Assembly: GCF_023078275.1 (NCBI RefSeq)
Contig: NC_062977.1
Span: 12,979,118-13,043,117, forward strand
Direction: 5' to 3'
DNA: 64,000 nucleotides
Origin: Leguminivora glycinivorella
Taxonomy: Eukaryota > Arthropoda > Insecta > Lepidoptera > Tortricidae
The notes under the pieces were generated by a model. That model did no database searches, was not told the origin of the DNA, and worked only from the letters and a program-made list of their open reading frames with translations. Position numbers and translations under genes: made by a program. Numbering within the stretch: position 1 is the stretch's first letter; the number at the start of each line of letters is the position of its first letter. This document shows, in pieces, positions 1 to 10,056 of this stretch.

Positions 1-1581
1 TAAAACATTAAAGTACAGTGGCGCCGAGTCATTTGGTAGAAAAAAACAATTGAAAAACCGGTCTGGTCGGAAGAAAGTTTGTAATAGGTAATGCGCTTAC
101 TTTCTCCGGTCGTACTTGCATTTCAACATTTTCAACCGCGTCCTTAGTTTGTCCCTTTGATACATTCTTGCTCATTCTATACAGAGAACTTTCATCAATT
201 CTTATAGGTATGAATATAAATAAAAGTGCAAATCAATATTTGCAAACTACTACTAACTACCTTTAGTATTCAAGCTTCGAGCCCGCTCTGTGCTGAACTG
301 TTGATGTTTTTGTATGCTCATACGTCACTAAAGTTAAACAAGGAAAACAATCAAAACCGTTACTTATTCTTATAAATAAATAAACCGATAACCTAATAGT
401 TGACCCAATTGATATACGATTATTGATAAGAAAAAATATCACGTTTCGCACGAGACTCTGATGTAGGCTGCGAGCAACGAATTGAAGTCACTAAGTAATT
501 GGACTTTAATAGCCCACGTGTATTTTAGAGTACCTCGAAACCTGTCTCTGTAACTCACTTGAGTAAATAGCTTGTTAGAGTTGTTAACCAAACGTCATAT
601 TCGGACGACGTCGGTAACTATACAACTGCCAAATTCCTGTCTTCAATTGTTTTTTCGCTAGAATATTTCCTAGGCTGAGTTAACGCTAACAAAAAATGGA
701 TACTGTTTTCAACATCAGCCGTTAAATATAGTGAAGGGGACCATTTGGTCGCAAACACGGGGTCAGTAGACTCCGGCCGCGAGTGCCGAATTTATCGCGC
801 TTACACGCGCCGCGCGGCCATCGAACGAGCCAAGGCCAAGCCTCCCCTGCTGCCAGCCCCCCGGCCCCTCCAGCAGACCTGCCAGCCAGCCTCATAACAC
901 CCATACATGAAATGCGTCCACGTGGATTGATAGTTATGCTTGACCGATCATCAGTTTACTGCCATTAAATCGATTATACATCTCAAGGTCAGTTTGTAAA
1001 TTTGCACAAACGATTCCTACTTTTAGGTATCCTTATATCCGGAGACAGAAAGAGGTGTCGACCTATAATAGCACGTACAATCGAATCTGAATTTGAATCT
1101 GTAACCGATAAACTTTAGCCCCTTTCACATGTAGGTTGTTCTCTTTTCGGCGAATTCGCAAGTGGGAGATATAATAGACGTGGGCGCTCTCGCGGGCGGA
1201 AGGCTGCGAGAGGCGGAAGCGGGCGCGGGCGCGGGGAGCGGGGAGCGCGTCAACGCGCGGCCGTGAACTTTCTTCGGGCACGTTTTCAGGAGTAGATTGT
1301 GCGCAGTTTGCGGATGAGCCTGCGAGCCCCGCGCTCCGCACTTCGCCTCCGCGCCAGCCATGTTCTGTTTTGGCAAAATTTAAATTTACCCATTTACTGT
1401 AATTTTTGTGTAGATAATTCCAACAGATTACCCGACTACATTTTGATTTGATGATGATGAGTTAGAGATGAAAATACACTAGACGAATTTTCCTCCCCAG
1501 AAAACATTTTTGTCTAGGTACTTGTCGTAGATGAAATTTGGGAATTTTTTTAGCACTGGCAAATCGGATAACACTATTATA
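1..1581. other. Upstream noncoding DNA, no gene seen
   Basis: No open reading frame here looks like a gene; the short ones in the GC-rich patches (about 780-900 and 1180-1370) have arginine-, alanine- and proline-rich translations on both strands, as random GC-rich DNA gives. One perfect nuclear-receptor monomer site lies at 983-991. The GC-rich patch at 1180-1370 sits in otherwise AT-rich DNA and could be regulatory; that is inference. Confidence 0.6.
983..991 (+). promoter_or_regulatory. Nuclear-receptor monomer half-site TCAAGGTCA
   Basis: The nine bases match YCAAGGYCR, the known site for FTZ-F1 and related monomer-binding receptors. It lies 9 kb upstream of the E75A start. A single 9-mer has little weight alone; it is listed because similar sites recur in GC-rich islands along the locus. 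Confidence 0.3.
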
Positions 1582-1940
1582 CAGTATGTAAACTAACGAA
1601 AACCATTTACTGTAACCCGTAAATGTCCAGGTGATACTGAGAAACTTTTACTATGGGACCAACACCCAAAACGCGAAATAAAAATTTACTCTCCCATAGG
1701 AAATACTTACTATATAAAAAAAACTAAATTGAAATCGGTTCATCCGTTCAAGAGCTACGATGTCACCATACGCGGTTATACCCCGTTTGACCGCCTGCAC
1801 GCACCGTTCTATCGCCGTTGCGTGCCATTCACGGAGCGTTTCGACACCGGCAAAATATCCTCGCCGACAATATTTGACGGTCCGTGCATGGCACGCTAAA
1901 CTAACGAAAACCACAGAAATAAAAATTTACAGACACACAC

Positions 1941-1980
<40 letters not shown>

Positions 1981-2173
1981 ACGGACAGACAGACAGACAC
2001 GTCAAACTTATAACACCCCGTCGTTTTTGCGTCGGGGGTTAAAAATAAAACTACCTATGAAACTGTCAGAAGATATTTTCGTGATTTCGGGGTTGATCCC
2101 ATAGTAAAAGTTTCTCAGTATCACCTGGACATTTACGGGTTACAGTAAATGGTTTTCGTTAGTTTACATACTG
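1582..2173. mobile_element. Tc1/mariner-type nonautonomous element (592 bp) with long TIRs
   Basis: Near-perfect terminal inverted repeats of about 80 bases: 1582-1665 reads CAGTATGTAAAC onward and 2090-2173 is its reverse complement. The element is flanked by TA on both sides (1580-1581 and 2174-2175), the target duplication of the Tc1/mariner superfamily, and both ends begin CAGT. The interior has no transposase. It holds a (CAGA)n tract and a segment ending in a CCCCGTCG...CGGGGGTT motif that also occurs, inverted, at about 54455. The core is therefore probably composite, one repeat carried inside another. Confidence 0.75.
1930..2000. repeat. (CAGA)n microsatellite inside the TIR element
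   Basis: Tandem CAGA units with a few interruptions (CACA at the left end, CGGA near 1982). The reverse complement, (GTCT)n, occurs in the related repeat at 54500-54640. Confidence 0.85.
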
Positions 2174-2662
2174 TATGCTTAACTTTAATGACGTAGGCGT
2201 GAAAAAGAAACTACATATAACATATTTCTATATTGCCACACTTTGGGTGGTACGTAAATACCTCACTTTCTATCGGATTCCAATGATGTTTAGGGAGTAG
2301 GGTCTAAGTAAAACATTTTTAACGTGACGAAAAGGTCGTAAAGGTTTGTGTCAATATTTTAGGTAGGTATAATTACTTTTCTCATCGCTCCATGTCAGTG
2401 TAGCGTTTCGATTATACATAGTAGACCTGTTTACGATTGACTATTATAATAATGTTATTTCCCTGTTGTTTTCGACAGAGGTGAAGGCTTATAAAGATGT
2501 ATTTGGTTCGAGTTCAAGTGGTCGTCGCATTCGATATTAGTTGATATTGCCTTTCCAAAATTCGGGACACGCGAGTAAGTATACTTAATGTGACCCGACC
2601 CGTCAATCTATCGGGGACAGATCACTTTATTCAAGCAACCCCATAAATAATGCTAATCCTCG

Positions 2663-2858
2663 ACTACTGCGCAGTAGTGATCACCGAGGATATAATATAA
2701 AATGGCGAGAGATGTATGAAATAATGATCGCATCAGCCGCGCAAATGATGGTGTTGTGACAACGCACGCGCACGCTTTTAGCACTTGCTCGAGTAGGAAG
2801 CGTTAGGAATTAGGTCCTTCCTCATTCTTGCGCGTTTTGTGTGCAGTGTGCAGTGTAG
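2663..2858 (+). promoter_or_regulatory. Speculative promoter plus noncoding first exon
   Basis: In order: a perfect 16-bp palindrome (2663-2678, ACTACTGCGCAGTAGT), a TATA-like stretch (2691-2700), a CpG-containing transcribed-looking segment, and a strong splice-donor match at the boundary 2858/2859 (TAG followed by GTGAGT). This could be a distal 5' exon of E75, since lepidopteran E75 genes can have extra upstream isoforms. The segment contains no obvious start codon in a useful frame. Without transcript data this is only a candidate. Confidence 0.2.
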
Positions 2859-4494
2859 GTGAGTAGTGCAGCAATGTTACGCTGCGTTAGCGCGCACATA
2901 ATCGACGATTATACAACGCGCATCACTCGCGGGACGCGCCGCGCTGCTCTGATTGCGCGAGCTTGCTGCGCAACTACTTCTCCGATACTCCACGTATTTG
3001 TACTACATTTCTCTCCTGTAATGTATAATTACACAGACGAAGCTCTGGCATATTTTGCTAATGGCCGATTTCAATGCTCTACTTCACATGTTTGCGTTCG
3101 GTTTAGTTTCGGTCGACGGACTAGGGTGGAATGATTGTTCCACAATTCCTGAACTTATTATCACGATATTTTTAAAACGCTTTTTGTGGTAAATATTTAA
3201 TTGGATCGAGAGCAGGAAGTTTTCACGCAAATATCAAGGTAATATTCCGAAAGGTACACTCATGGTTGCCTTTTATGGTTAAATCTCATTCCGTAAAGAT
3301 TAGCTGTTAAAATAATCCGAAATATATTACTTAGTCATAATTTTAACGAACATGTGATAAACTATAATAAATAGCTATACATATATCATCGTTAATGTTG
3401 GTAAAGGTCAAAACAATAACAGGGTCTTGCTGAAGGTGGCTACAGCCACTTCCTTCTAACGCGTCACCTTGCCTGCTGGGTCTAATTCGAGCGATCCGTC
3501 AATGACATTTGACATGTGCCAGTTAACTTCCGAATTTCGAAGCGGAAGTATTCGCGCGGCTCGTAGGTTATTTTGGCCAGGGCCGTCGTTGCGAGGATGT
3601 CTGCTATTTGTGTTCAAGTACAATCACTGCCGAAATTCAGTTCCTGGTTGATCTGAAAAATAAAACATAAATAACAACGTTTATTTCTCAGTGTTTTGGT
3701 ATTTTTGTAGGTGTATCTGACCCTTGTACCGTCAGTTGAAATCATATATGGACATCTCGAATTGTTTAATACCTACTAATAGGCAACAATTTGCCGAAGC
3801 ATTATGCGTCATAGCCATTTCCTGGCAAACAATATGTTCATTAGTTGTTATTTAAGTCTAAAATCAGGGCCGGGGTCAACGAATACCGAGTTTACATGTT
3901 AAAAATATTTGCCTAGCTTTGAAGGCCGATCACGTCACTCGCCAATTTGGTTTTGTTATTTTGATAGGTGTTTTGATTCATGTTCGATACATGAACGTTG
4001 AACAATCCGGTGTAATAATATCCACATTACCTACTATGTAGATATTTAATACTTATGTAATCAAGGTAGGTAATAATTTGAATTTTTAAAGTTCATTCAC
4101 TATTCAGGAATTCGTAGATTAACGTCTTGCTAGGAATTCCTATTATCTTGTGATATCTGATGCTACATTCCTCCCGACTATCAAAATGATTAACAAATTT
4201 TTGTGAATTTCCATTGGTCCACCAAAATTGATCTAGATTCTAGTCTAAAATTTAAACACTGAAAGATTCTACGAATATAGATTTCCAATAGTTTTGAGGG
4301 ATTTTGCTACCGTTTTTGATTCGTTATGACTTAGATTGAAGACCAACTTGGATTAAGATCATAATTTATGTCCATGTTTTATGTCGGTTCTCATGCTTAT
4401 CTCTAGACAAGCGACTAGACTACTTAAAATGGCCGCAAATTTTTAGGCACCAAACGAGGGCCGGGCCCCGTGCTATTAATTGAGGCACACGTAC

Positions 4495-4509
4495 CGACCT
4501 TGGCCTTGG
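4495..4509 (-). promoter_or_regulatory. Two overlapping FTZ-F1-type half-sites
   Basis: On the minus strand 4495-4503 reads CCAAGGTCG and 4501-4509 reads CCAAGGCCA. Both are perfect YCAAGGYCR matches, overlapping by three bases, in a small GC-rich pocket 5.4 kb upstream of the E75A start. Function is inferred only. Confidence 0.3.
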
Positions 4510-7500
4510 CCTGGGTTGCCGTTGCCGAATCGGAGGTCGTCGCCGATTGCCGCGTCCGGATCACACGGCCTGTGTTGCTAATTCACTCATCACTCTAACT
4601 ACACCACTCCAGGTTATAATAGCAACAAGTGACATTCAAAGTTATACAGGTTAGGGGCCAATGGATATACAAAATTCTTCAAACCTGACTTTTCTTTCTT
4701 TGTAGATCATCAGAATATTTTTACTTTCACAAATATGTCCACCCGTCGTTTCGGTTTTTTACTACATCGTATGGTTAGCCAATTGACGACTAAAAAAATG
4801 AAAGATCAATTTCCAAAAGACCCAATTTAGGCGCCAACACAGAAGACAGAATTCGGCAAGACGATCAAAATTAATGCAGACTCGTTTTTGTCAAGTGCCG
4901 GTTTTTGCAAGTCAAATTCAGTCAAAAGCCTGTCACAAACCTGAATTGAAAGGCTCCTGTAAGCGCTTCGGTTGGAGCGACGTGGCGCTGGCGGCGCGGG
5001 TGCTGGCGGCGGCGCGAGCGCAGTCGCGGGGTAATTGACTCGCGCTGACCTCACTCGCTTCGGGAAAACTCGACAGCGCTCGGTACTCTTCGTCACTTAT
5101 TCCATATTAAGAAGTCACGGAAACCACAAAAACCAAGGACTTATACCTAGGTACCTAATACATGATAAAAATAGTCGCTGACAAAAATAGTTGCTGGCAA
5201 AAATATGTCGAAAGCGATCAGTAAAATTCATTATAAAGTAATTACGTGACGTAATGTTAGGTTATCTAGTCGATCGATGACTTATATAATGCATAATATT
5301 GCATCTTTCATAATGGTGTCATCTGTTTCTTTTGCGATGAACAAATGCCTGATGTTACCAAGAGAAGTTATCTTTACATTGCAGCTCGTAATTTTGCCAC
5401 AAGTCAAATCGTTTACATTATTGTTAACTGTCGGTGTCGACAGTTGTTCGGTATCATATTACCTACATATTTACTTATTATTCAGTTCGATTGCCAACGC
5501 GAAGTATAGTATAAAGTTGGACATTCGTTCCAAATTCATGTTAAGCTTCTTCAGAAGTAGTAGGTACGGCGGTGTTGTTCTCAGATCGCTCTGATTCAGC
5601 TGAGGCCTTGACCGAGCCCACGCTCGTTCCTGCCGAACTGCCAGCGAGGCTCCTCGTGACTTCTGAGAACTTTGCGATATGCTTTCAAATGAATTCACAG
5701 CCGACACGCCTCCGATTACAAGTAATTACGCCTGACTTATGATCGTTTGTTTATTTGGAGCGGACATTGGCAACTCTATTACGAAACGATACACAATTTG
5801 CGCCTACTTTATAAAATTGAACTGTCAACACAAGATCAAGTTCCTTAGGGAGATATTTAATATCTGTTTAGTAGGTCACCGCTTCCATAGTATGCATTTA
5901 ATACATCATTTACTTTCAATATGGGCTTTGCGGTTGTCAGTCGTAAAAGGGATCCTTGACATTCTTTGAAAGGTGTTGTTAAACTAATAATTTATGACTG
6001 GGAATAATGTAGTAGTAAAAATAAGTGTTGATGGGTCCCGTTTGAGCGCGGGCTGCCCATTGTCCGAGTGTCCTTCACGGCGCAAGGGCGCCCTCATCAT
6101 TTGTATGGCTATTGATACTATTTATCAACAAGTTTTGACGGGCCTGGCGGCGTGCCAATAAATGTGAACTGGATTTTTAGAGTCTTATTCATGCTTTGTC
6201 AAATGTATTTGCCAAAAAGTAAAAATAAACTGAACAGATGATACCAGACGACTGAAGGACGAAAACTACATGGGCACACAAAGCTTAAAATGACATCGAT
6301 ATTACGTTGAATTTATGCATACAAATATTCTTAACACAGACCACACGTTAAGCTCTTAATATGTTTACTAGGAACTTAAAAAACATGCGCCAAAAAACTT
6401 TATCCGGCCGGAACTGCAAAAAGGGAAGCCATAAATTGCTAACAATATGGCGTTAGGGCACTTCATAAAAAATGGCAGCGATCAATCGAGATCATGAGTG
6501 CTTCGCTCCCGCCAGTGGTCACAATGCACAATACGAACGACACATGTGGCTACCGACTGCCGACGCCTAGCCTGGACCTCGGCTTTGTGAATTTACTCTG
6601 AACTGTATATTCATAATGATAGAACGCATTTTGACTTTGTGGTTTCCAGTTCCCATCGTAAGGGAAACCGAACTCGAAATTTGATATTCTCACCCGGGCT
6701 TCAAAAAGTAGGGGCACCGGAAGGAAGTAAAAAATGGGTTTTCACTAACTTTCTCGAATTTTAATTCGATATGCACACATGACGCTAATGTTTTTGTATT
6801 GTTTAAAGTAGTTTGGATCTATGATGTTTGCTTAGAGATGTACGATGTACACAAGTTACACTTGCACCATTTCATTGAATTTTCATAAAATTAAAGATTT
6901 TTTAGTGAGTTTCACAAATCCTAAATTGTACTGGAATACCTACTGCTTAAATTGAATACTACAACATAATGATCATAGTGTCCTACATATTAAATAGGGA
7001 ACTGATTCAACTGATGCAAGCTTACTTAAAAAGTAAAGGATATTTTTTACTAAAATATGAGGTTTTGTCTGGATGCACGTGGAAGGATATTTGCGAAGCC
7101 ATTAAAAATGTTTCCTTTGTGCAAAAGGGAAAGTATTGAGGCGAAATAATTGAAGCAAAAACTCGAAAAAAAATTAACGCACCTTTCTGTCAGATGGCTC
7201 GGGCGCAACCCTTTAAAATGCGCAAAACGTGTGTTTACACTGTATATTTTTACCGAAATTACTATTTTTAAAAACTTTCTTGGCATCTGGTTCGTGAGAT
7301 TTCAAATAAAACGTACTGTATGTCTTAGTTAAGAATGAATATATTTTTGGCGAAAGTAGTGGACCACAAAATTCGCTGCAATTGCACGATGCCCCGTTTT
7401 CGTTGATGTCTATTGCAAAAACAAGTGTAGGGTTACTAATGTTACTATTGCGCAATATTTATTGTTTTTATAATTGTTTGCTACATTTGGTTACAACTAT

Positions 7501-8054
7501 GTAGTATATGTATCCATAGGTAGGTACTAATATGTTTATATATATATATATATATCTTGATGGGGGTAATATTTTTTGTTTTAATTTGTATTATTAGTTA
7601 TTGTTTACGTGCCCATTCTACAAATTTGTAATACAACATTGTGCATATCATATTGTTAGAGGTTGTATACCTTTTTCAGTATTTAAGGGTATTAATACTG
7701 GCTGGTTACTTGGACGATTATTTTTTCCGCTACGAGATAGACGTTGTGCGTCAGTTTAATTTTAAAGTTTATCATAAGTCATAACAAATTGAACTCGTAC
7801 CTAATTACAACCTTGTCATTTTGAATTTTAGGTTTAAATTTGCTTACTGAGTCACCTGTCCAATTTGAAGTTTACTGTGACACAGGTTAAAGTGCTTTAC
7901 ATTGACATAGCTGTCTATTGGTAAACCTTATGTCGTTGCAGTAACGTACACAATTAAACAGCTTGAAGGTATATGATGGTAGCTAGCAATTATTTTATTG
8001 AGTGTAGAGTTAAAAGCCGAGTAGAGCTGCACAGAAAATTTAAAACTCAATTTG

Positions 8055-8095
<41 letters not shown>

Positions 8096-8096
<1 letters not shown>

Positions 8097-8267
8097 TTAT
8101 ATTATAAATGGGAAAGTGTGTGTGTCTGTTTGTTTGTCCGTTTTTCACGGCAAAACGGAGCGAAGAATTGACATGATTTTTTAAGTGGAGGTAGTTGAAG
8201 GGATGGAGAGTGACATAGGCTACTTTTTGTCTCTTTCTAATGCGAGCGAAGCCCGGGCAAAAGCTAG
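8096..8267 (+). mobile_element. Helitron-like nonautonomous fragment
   Basis: The segment begins beside an (AT)n tract (about 8058-8100). It contains the GTGTGTGTCTGTTTGTTTGTCC stretch seen in many lepidopteran repeats and ends with a GC-rich hairpin-like motif (GCGAGCGAAGCCCGGGC), then AAAAG and CTAG followed by T. A 3' hairpin followed by CTRR and T is the Helitron terminus. No Rep/helicase coding remains and the 5' end is not clear. Confidence 0.5.
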
Positions 8268-8950
8268 TAGGTATATATCCTTTCAATTATTTGAGTTGAG
8301 GACGGTTCTTTAGATATTTGAGTGGAGTCTGGACTCTGAAGTAATTGGGATATTTGGGATACATACGTACCTACTGAATTGCGATTATTGTAAATAAGAA
8401 CAACGATTAACGATCGTAAGTATTTCCATACTATAAACGCTATGTAGTGTCTCTAGTGTCGTGACTATTAAGTATGTTGATCATTATCTACTTATTTGCG
8501 GCATTCAATGTTGTATTTATTGGATACACACATAATAAGGAGTGCGAAATGGAATGGCATAACAGATAACGCAACAAAAGTAATAATTAGTAATCGCAAC
8601 GGAAGGCGGAAAATGGCGCGGAAATGGACTAGGACATGGCAGTGGTTCAGTGTGGCAGGAGCGAGTCACGCGGCGTCCGCGCCTGCGCCGCGGCCTTGAC
8701 CGGCCTGCGCCAAAATTTCCAGGCCGTTCACCTCCCGCCCACTTCGCCATCGCCACCGCGCCAAATACGCCTCTCCCCCCAGGGCGTTAGAGCGCAAGTT
8801 CGCAACGTCCGATTATACATAACAAGTTACGTACACTTGCGTGTTGTTGATGGAAACTTGTTTATCGATAATAAGAATAACACGCGTTATGTGGATCGTG
8901 CGGTAACCATAGCTTTTTATCAATATTTACTAATGTTCAGGCAGGCAATT

Positions 8951-9051
8951 ATGGTCGCGCGATAAGTGATAAAATAGCAGGCCGTCCCTATCGCACTATT
9001 TGTAAGTGCGATAGGGACGGCCTGATATTTTATCGTCTATCGCGCGACCAT
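8951..9051. mobile_element. Palindromic fold-back MITE, copy 1
   Basis: The whole unit is an inverted repeat: ATGGTCGCGCGATA at the left is matched by TATCGCGCGACCAT at the right, and the inner arms (GGCCGTCCCTATCGCAC and GTGCGATAGGGACGGCC) meet at a loop of about eight bases. A second copy lies at 42284-42400 with about 90 percent identity. No coding capacity. It lies about 900 bases upstream of the E75A start codon, in the distal promoter. Confidence 0.85.
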
Positions 9052-9199
9052 GCTCCCCGTGCAGATGTTACTATTAATATAAGTCGGTAATCTATATAGG
9101 TGTGCTAAATTAAGGAAGCCAATAATTAGCCACGTCTTTGATTATGCGTTAGTTGCAGAAAAATTGTGTAGCAGGGTAGGAACAGTGGTATGTTGATAT

Positions 9200-9944
9200 G
9201 TTGATACTATCAGGGGCGCAAGCACGGCGCGCTGCAGCGAGTGAATCCGCCACGCGGCGACCTACGGCCAGCGTTTACCATCCATGAGCTCGATTTCGTG
9301 TTCAAGTTCAGTCGCGTTCCATCACCAAAAATATTTTGGTAGTGTGACGCAACCGGAGCGGCCACGGCGGTGTCCCACTCCAACGCTCGCGCTCGTAGCC
9401 GCGGTGCCGCTCGCGCGCGACCTTGGCCGCGGCGCGCCGCAAGGTTCGGGTCTTCGAACTCCAGCGCGAGGCGAGGCGAGGGGCGAGGGGCTCGAGGCCC
9501 TCCAATCGCTCGCCGCGCACTTCCATGCGCGCTCACGATTGGTCCACCGGCGGCGCGGCAATGACCTCGGAGTTCGAAGCGCGCCGAGCCTCGCTCCTAA
9601 GCACATAGACCAAGTGAGCTACGAGTCGATAGGGGCGAGAATCGCTTGAGGCGCGCGCTCCGCCGCCGAACCGATTGTATCGCACGGACAGCCGATCTTT
9701 TTGCAGACTTTCACTCTTAAGGGGAAGCTCGCGTGGTTTCGAGCAGGAGCGCGCGCGGGCTTCGCTCAGTTCGTCGATCGAGCTCGAGCGAGGCGCACGC
9801 GGCGCGTGCAGTGTAAAGCGACCTTCATCCCTCGCTCCCGAACGACTCATGCGGTGCCGTCCTGTGACGAGTGCGGGCAGGACGAATGTGCAGAGCCCGG
9901 GGGCTCTGATGTGCTGAAGCGTGTAGTGTAGTGAGGACATATAA
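9200..9944 (+). promoter_or_regulatory. E75A promoter and 5' leader (GC-rich island)
   Basis: This is a very GC- and CpG-rich segment in AT-rich surroundings, ending at the E75A start codon. An in-frame TAA lies directly before the ATG (9942-9944). Reading frames on both strands here are low-complexity by-products of base composition. A perfect YCAAGGYCR site lies at 9418-9426 on the minus strand (CCAAGGTCG). I could not place the transcription start or find a clear palindromic ecdysone response element. E75A is known in insects as an early ecdysone-response transcript, so such an element would be expected nearby. Confidence 0.6.
9418..9426 (-). promoter_or_regulatory. FTZ-F1-type half-site in the E75A promoter island
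   Basis: The minus strand reads CCAAGGTCG, a perfect match to YCAAGGYCR, about 520 bases before the E75A ATG. FTZ-F1 and E75 regulate one another in the insect ecdysone cascade, so the placement is plausible. Binding is not shown by sequence alone. Confidence 0.35.
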
Positions 9945-10056
9945 ATGACTTTAGTGATGTCTCCGGACAGTAGCTACGGGCGCTACGAAGCGCTACCGGC
10001 GGACGGCGGGATGATCAACCCGGCGCACCGGGAACGGGAACCCGAACTGCATATAG
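9945..10056 (+). CDS. E75: E75A-specific first coding exon
   Basis: Encodes 37 residues beginning MTLVMSPDSSYGRYEALP and ending ELHI, plus the first base of a Glu codon. This is the characteristic A-isoform N-terminus of lepidopteran E75. The start is fixed by the in-frame TAA immediately upstream. The donor is G/GTAGGA at 10056/10057 in phase 1, which joins AG at 13390 to give Glu-Phe-Asp before the first zinc finger. Confidence 0.95.

Larger units (their letters stand above)
2174..8095. other. Upstream intergenic or distal-intron DNA, no coding gene
   Basis: AT-rich DNA with scattered GC-rich pockets (2740-2960, 4480-4560, 4970-5060, 6030-6170). No reading frame has gene-like composition, and none gives a recognisable E75 N-terminus ending in the phase-1 donor needed to join the first-finger exon at 13390. 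A further E75 first exon (an E75C-like form) is not excluded, because a short coding or noncoding exon is hard to see by eye. A short (TA)n run lies at about 7536-7556. Confidence 0.5.

Noticed and set aside
9210..9940. Several overlapping frames of 60-135 codons on both strands before E75A
   Set aside because: They are Arg/Ala/Pro/Ser-rich products of a CpG-rich leader, overlap each other in several frames and share no conserved feature. Some may act as upstream frames in the leader, but there is no evidence for proteins.
1..9944. Searched for an E75C-type N-terminal coding exon
   Set aside because: No frame with a phase-1 donor and gene-like sequence was convincing. The exon may be outside the window, elsewhere in it or too short to see.
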